In this document: in pieces, positions 1 through 6,052 of the stretch | How positions within the stretch are numbered: the first letter of the stretch is position 1 | Layout: every line of letters starts with the position of its first letter | Assembly: GCA_007131845.1 (NCBI GenBank) | Contig: SLPT01000296.1 | Span: 1 to 6,052, forward strand | DNA: 6,052 nt | Direction: 5' to 3' | Origin: Desulfobacteraceae bacterium | GTDB taxonomy: Bacteria > Desulfobacterota > Desulfobacteria > Desulfobacterales > Desulfosalsimonadaceae | Program-made: the position numbers and the translations under genes | Notes under the pieces: generated by a model | Told to the model about the DNA's origin: nothing | Seen by the model: only the letters and a program-made list of their open reading frames with translations | The model's database searches: none

Positions 1-625
1 CCGGTTGGCAGGCAATCACGGCATCGGCATCATTGCGGGCCTTGCAGAAAAAAACGCGGCAGGAGGGCTCTACGCCACCACCATTGCATGCGACGCATCG
101 GGAATCATCGGCATCTACCGGAAGGTTCACCTGGGGCCGCCGGAGAAAAATTTGTTCGCCGCAGCCGACGGCATCGGAGGCGTCGTGGAATCGGACGGCT
201 TTTGCTTCGGTATCCAGATGTGCTACGATGCCCATTTCCCGGAGCTTTCAACGCACATGGCCGCCCGCGGGGCGGACGCGGTTTTCATTCCCCATGCCTC
301 ACCGGGAAACACAGCATCCGAAAAACATGCATCCTGGATGCGCCATCTTCCGGCCAGGGCCTACGATAATGCCATGTTCGTCATTGCCGTCAACCCCACA
401 GGCGATAACGGGTGCGGACTATCTTTTCCGGGGCTCGCCATGGTGATAGCCCCTGACGGAAATGTTCTGGAAAGCCGCCTGGCTGATGCAGAGGAAACCA
501 TGCTCATAGCCGATCTTCCCGGAACCATGATTGACGATATCCGGGGACACCGCATGCGCTATTTTTTCCCCAATCGCCGAGCTGACCTCTACTGCTCATG
601 CGGTCAAAGCCCGAAAGGCCGTTGA
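1..625 (+). CDS. Carbon-nitrogen hydrolase (nitrilase superfamily), 3' part only
   Basis: The reading frame is open at the left edge, so the true start lies outside the window; the first complete codon is at position 2. About 207 residues are visible. Nitrilase-superfamily enzymes hydrolyse nitriles, amides or carbamoyl amines in the cytoplasm with a Glu-Lys-Cys catalytic set. Two members are visible: the lysine of the YRKVHL motif (codon 122-124) and the nucleophile cysteine of QMCYDAHFPE (codon 221-223). The accessory glutamate follows in FPEL. The first catalytic glutamate, expected near the N-terminus, is cut off. Other family signatures are AGLAEK, GADAVFIPHA, the W...ARAYDN segment and FPGLAMVIAPDGNVL. 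Family members usually have about 260 to 280 residues, so roughly 60 to 70 are missing. The substrate cannot be told from this fragment. The gene converges on the next gene with 40 bases between their stop codons. Confidence 0.9.
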   Translation, partial: RLAGNHGIGIIAGLAEKNAAGGLYATTIACDASGIIGIYRKVHLGPPEKNLFAAADGIGGVVESDGFCFGIQMCYDAHFPELSTHMAARGADAVFIPHASPGNTASEKHASWMRHLPARAYDNAMFVIAVNPTGDNGCGLSFPGLAMVIAPDGNVLESRLADAEETMLIADLPGTMIDDIRGHRMRYFFPNRRADLYCSCGQSPKGR

Positions 626-631
626 TTTTTT
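600..631 (+). terminator. Weak possible terminator at the end of the nitrilase-like gene
   Basis: A short hairpin pairs CGGTC (601-605) with GGCCG (617-621), including one G-U pair, around an 11-base loop. It is followed by TTGA and then six T residues (626-631). It overlaps the stop codon. The stem is short and the T-run is slightly displaced, so this is only a tentative call. Confidence 0.27.
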
Positions 632-665
632 CACCCTGCTTATGGACATCCGCCGGAACCCGCCT

Positions 666-1328
666 TCAAATGCCAGCCCGGGATTTCCCCGGCCGGATAC
701 CGAAACGGTATTCCAGTACAAGCGCCAGCGGAAGCCCGAACGCAAGATCGAGCATCCCTTCCTCTACCGCCTTTTTTTCACGGATAATATCCCGGACAGC
801 CTGATCATAGGCAATCATTTCGGAAAGCTCCCGGGCCGCTGAATGGTCGCCTTCCTTCCGCCTGTCGATCAGGACATGAGCATCCCGGTATGCACAGCGG
901 GTTTCATGCGCATCGATCATGTCCATGAACCAGCCTGCGTTTCCGAACAGATCCGCACGGGACATCCTGTTTTTAACGTGCATATCTGTGATATCCGCTA
1001 TATCCCGGCATTTCATGGCCCGGCACTGGGCCGGACGGTTTTCATATATCCGGCAGGCATTGTCACTGCTATCGAAAAAAATGCATGTGCTTGAATCTTT
1101 TTCAGAGCGAACCTTGACGATTTCCGTATCCGTGTAGACCAGACCGCCATTGATATTGTCCCGGATCAACTCTCCCCGGCGAATCGTATACAGGCTCTCC
1201 GGGCCGACAACTTTTTCCGTGACAAGCCGGATATCCACGTCATGAAGCCCCGGACCACCCTTTCTGCAGCACGTGCCGCAGCGCTCGCACTCAAAAGGAT
1301 CACCATCCGTATCACTTGCAAATGACAT
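666..1328 (-). CDS. YkgJ-family cysteine-cluster protein (putative zinc/iron-chelating)
   Basis: This 220-residue protein carries the cysteine pattern of the YkgJ/UPF0153 family, thought to bind zinc or an Fe-S centre. Its precise biochemical role is not established. Near the N-terminus is CERCGTCC (Cys14, 17, 20, 21). Cys82 (STCIFF), Cys92 (ACRIYENRPAQC), Cys102 and Cys107 (QCRAMKC) follow, giving eight cysteines as in the family, with a further Cys145. The C-terminal third is charged and helical in character, without a signal peptide or clear membrane segment. The frame is open up to an ATG at 1430, but that start would read through the hairpin at 1375-1410 and has no ribosome binding site. 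The ATG at 1328 is preceded by AAAGGA (1343-1338), 9 bases away, and by a closer AAGGA, so I chose it. The gene lies 117 bases downstream of nifJ on the same strand, so limited co-transcription is possible. Confidence 0.85.
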   Translation of the reverse strand: MSFASDTDGDPFECERCGTCCRKGGPGLHDVDIRLVTEKVVGPESLYTIRRGELIRDNINGGLVYTDTEIVKVRSEKDSSTCIFFDSSDNACRIYENRPAQCRAMKCRDIADITDMHVKNRMSRADLFGNAGWFMDMIDAHETRCAYRDAHVLIDRRKEGDHSAARELSEMIAYDQAVRDIIREKKAVEEGMLDLAFGLPLALVLEYRFGIRPGKSRAGI

Positions 1329-1374
1329 TTCCTTACATCCTTTCATTTCAGTTACTGCGGGGCCCAAAAGCGCC

Positions 1375-1410
1375 AAGAGCCGTCCGGAAATGGCTTTCCG
1401 GACGGCCCTT
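1375..1410 (-). terminator. Hairpin terminator or attenuator downstream of nifJ
   Basis: A perfect 12-base inverted repeat, GCCGTCCGGAAA (1379-1390) and TTTCCGGACGGC (1395-1406), encloses a 4-base loop. Read as minus-strand RNA, the stem extends by a G-U pair and three further pairs (AAG with CUU) to 16 pairs. On the + strand the same extension would contain an A-C mismatch, so the structure fits minus-strand transcription better. It begins 36 bases past the nifJ stop. The U-tract is imperfect (a CUU, then GGCGC, then UUUU), so some read-through into the cysteine-cluster gene is plausible. Confidence 0.65.
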
Positions 1411-1445
1411 GCGTCAAAATGACCCGTCAATACAGATCAGTCAAT

Positions 1446-5108
<3,663 letters not shown>

Positions 5109-5179
5109 TCAATTCAGGCCTGGGTTCATGCCGAAAACTCGCCGGCAAGCCATGCGCTTTCTTTCTCCAGGGGGTTACA

Positions 5180-5371
5180 ATGCTCTTTTGCCAGACCTGC
5201 AACGCAGAAGGCAAAGAGGCGAATTTGAACAGCCGGATTCAGTGGGCGAAAACGTATTCCGGCCTAAACGGGCCGATTGTCCTGCATAATCAGTACTGCG
5301 TTGTTACTGACGAAAAGGCCGGAGGGTCTCTGGTTGTTGCAAAATCGAAACACCCCGTTTCGAATCCGTAA
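5180..5371 (+). CDS. Possible small protein with N-terminal CxxC, divergent from nifJ
   Basis: I do not recognise this 63-residue ORF. It starts at an ATG preceded by AGGGGG (5169-5174) with 5 bases of spacing, a good ribosome binding site. The product begins MLFCQTCNAEGKEANLNSR, with a CxxC pair at residues 4 and 7 that recalls the first half of a zinc ribbon. A single later cysteine (in NQYC) leaves the second half incomplete. The C-terminal end (VVAKSKHPVSNP) is encoded across a 7-base-stem hairpin at 5345-5363 and runs into AT-rich DNA, so the ORF could be the 5' remnant of a longer, disrupted gene. No membrane segment or signal peptide is visible. It could equally be a chance ORF in the nifJ upstream region. 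Confidence 0.3.
   Translation: MLFCQTCNAEGKEANLNSRIQWAKTYSGLNGPIVLHNQYCVVTDEKAGGSLVVAKSKHPVSNP
5345..5363. repeat. Short perfect inverted repeat
   Basis: TCGAAAC (5345-5351) and GTTTCGA (5357-5363) form a 7-base perfect stem with a 5-base loop (ACCCC). On the minus strand it is followed by ATTTTGC, on the + strand by no T-run. It could be a weak minus-strand terminator or an operator-like site; its role is not determined. Confidence 0.35.
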
Positions 5372-5526
5372 TAACATGAAACAGTATCGTGAACACAGGT
5401 CCAAGCATTTATCAATAACCCCAAATAAGGGTGATGTAAAGAAAAATTATGCAATGCTATGGCAAACGTCTTTATTAACAGGATTACCGTTCGGGTGTTA
5501 CACAAAACCAAGCGCCAAGGAAGGAT
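5372..5526. other. AT-rich intergenic stretch, no gene seen
   Basis: About 39 percent G+C by hand count (61 of 155), clearly lower than the neighbouring genes. No reading frame here has a credible start, ribosome binding site or recognisable protein. The right end (about 5484-5526) shows faint similarity to the DNA just before the second repeat copy (about 5860-5919), for example GAAGG shortly before AATTCC in both. It may therefore be a decayed flank of the repeat unit. Confidence 0.4.
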
Positions 5527-5660
5527 AATTCCTATAGAGTTGGGTACCGGCGGGGATGCCCTCGGCAACTGTGAGGGTTTGGGATATCTCTATGGCTCGT
5601 TCCGCGTCACCTCCGGAAACTCGCTTCGCCTCCGGCTCTGCTCAAACAATCCGGGATGAC
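5527..5660. repeat. Direct repeat, copy A
   Basis: This matches copy B at 5920-6052. The core, 5555-5660, differs from 5948-6052 by four substitutions and one single-base indel, and its first 55 bases are identical. A less conserved 28-base leader beginning AATTCC keeps the same spacing in both copies. The core contains a small CCCTC/GAGGG hairpin (5559-5577) and a terminal stem pairing 5606-5617 with 5650-5660. In-frame readings across it look like translated repeat and not like a protein family. Confidence 0.8.
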
Positions 5661-5664
5661 GGCC

Positions 5665-5803
5665 GGCAGCTTAAAAGCGAGATTAAGGCTGCCAGGCAAG
5701 GCGCAGTGATTTTGAAAAACGCAGCATACCGTGGTTGTATGTGAGTATTTTCAAAATCACTGCAACACAGCATGGCTGGCTTAGGCGAAGCTTTTTAGCT
5801 GCC
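5665..5803. repeat. Long imperfect palindrome between the two repeat copies
   Basis: The outer arms GGCAGCTTAAAAGC (5665-5678) and GCTTTTTAGCTGCC (5790-5803) are complementary at 13 of 14 positions. The inner arms CAGTGATTTTGAAAA (5704-5718) and TTTTCAAAATCACTG (5748-5762) are perfectly complementary over 15 bases. Inside the loop CATAC (5725-5729) pairs with GTATG (5737-5741). The regions between the inner and outer arms pair only partly. The whole segment could fold as one large hairpin in RNA or extrude as a cruciform in DNA. The architecture resembles a miniature inverted-repeat element or a large REP/BIME-like palindrome. No transposase is nearby. Confidence 0.75.
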
Positions 5804-5819
5804 TGGGCGACACTTCGCC
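5784..5819. repeat. Inverted repeat overlapping the right arm of the palindrome
   Basis: GGCGAAG (5784-5790) and CTTCGCC (5813-5819) are perfectly complementary with a 22-base loop. This pairing shares position 5790 with the outer arm of the large palindrome, and its loop contains the rest of that arm, so the two would be alternative folds. The following DNA to 5919 holds no gene that I can support. Confidence 0.45.
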
Positions 5820-5919
5820 GGGAACGATCACCAAACCCTCCCAATGCTGCCCTCCGGTTATCGGGTAATTCTTTGTAAGCAACCCAAAAAACCGACCGAC
5901 CCTGCGAAGATTGAAGGTC

Positions 5920-6052
5920 AATTCCGATGGGGTGGGGGGTGATGGGTGATGCCCTCGGCAACTGTGAGGGTTTGGGATATCTCTATGGCTCGTTCCGCGT
6001 CATCCTGGAAACTCGCTTCGCCTCCGGCTCCGCTCAAACAATCCAGGATGAC
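5920..6052. repeat. Direct repeat, copy B (runs to the window edge)
   Basis: Second copy of the repeat, offset from copy A by 393 bases. The core begins at 5948. Its terminal hairpin pairs GTCATCCTGGA (5999-6009) with TCCAGGATGAC (6042-6052), a perfect 11-base stem. The leader is G-rich (runs at 5929-5932, 5934-5939 and 5944-5946). The copy ends exactly at the window edge, so anything following it cannot be seen. Confidence 0.8.

Noticed and set aside
1329..1430. N-terminal extension of the cysteine-cluster protein (start at 1430)
   Set aside because: The extra 34 residues would be read through a terminator-like hairpin, lack a ribosome binding site and add nothing conserved. The ATG at 1328 has a purine-rich leader.
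5459..5659. A 66-residue + strand ORF across copy A of the repeat
   Set aside because: It crosses from AT-rich DNA into the repeat core. The single-base indel in copy B would shift its frame, so coding conservation is not supported.
5926..5951. G-rich tract as a possible G-quadruplex
   Set aside because: Only three separated G-runs of three or more are clear, and copy A does not preserve them, so a stable quadruplex is not supported.
5683..5961. A 92-residue minus-strand ORF starting MPRASP, with a similar start in another ORF at 5290-5568
   Set aside because: The shared N-terminus comes from the direct repeat at the DNA level, and the rest reads through the palindrome. After the first few residues the two proteins differ entirely, so this looks like a translated repeat.

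Overview
This window looks like chromosomal DNA from an anaerobic bacterium, most probably a sulfate-reducing member of the Desulfobacterota. The main evidence is a long single-chain pyruvate:ferredoxin oxidoreductase (PFOR). Its substrate, thiamine diphosphate and Fe-S ligands fall at the same residue numbers as I remember for the Desulfovibrio africanus enzyme. The lineage is inferred from similarity recalled from memory, not from a search.

Layout, left to right. (1) The 3' part of a carbon-nitrogen hydrolase (nitrilase superfamily) gene on the + strand enters from the left edge and stops at 625. (2) Converging on it, with a gap of only 40 bases, is a minus-strand gene for a YkgJ-type cysteine-cluster protein (666-1328). 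(3) A strong hairpin at 1375-1410 separates this gene from the nifJ/por gene upstream of it. (4) The PFOR gene fills 1446-5036 on the minus strand. (5) Its upstream region (5037-5179) is short and shows no convincing promoter. (6) A possible 63-residue ORF on the + strand (5180-5371) is divergent from the PFOR gene and has a good ribosome binding site. (7) The last 680 bases hold no credible gene. They contain an AT-rich stretch, two direct copies of a repeat of about 106 to 134 bases, and between them a long imperfect palindrome of about 139 bases.

PFOR oxidises pyruvate to acetyl-CoA and CO2 and passes electrons to ferredoxin or flavodoxin, which makes it central to anaerobic energy metabolism. 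The cysteine-cluster protein lies downstream on the same strand and could be reached by read-through past the hairpin, but nothing shows a functional link. The nitrilase-like gene appears unrelated.

The least ordinary part is the right end, a compound repeat and palindrome module. Its terminal hairpin is preserved between the two copies by a paired base change. It looks like a dispersed non-coding repeat family or a small non-autonomous element. No defence system, CRISPR array, tRNA, rRNA or transposase gene is visible.
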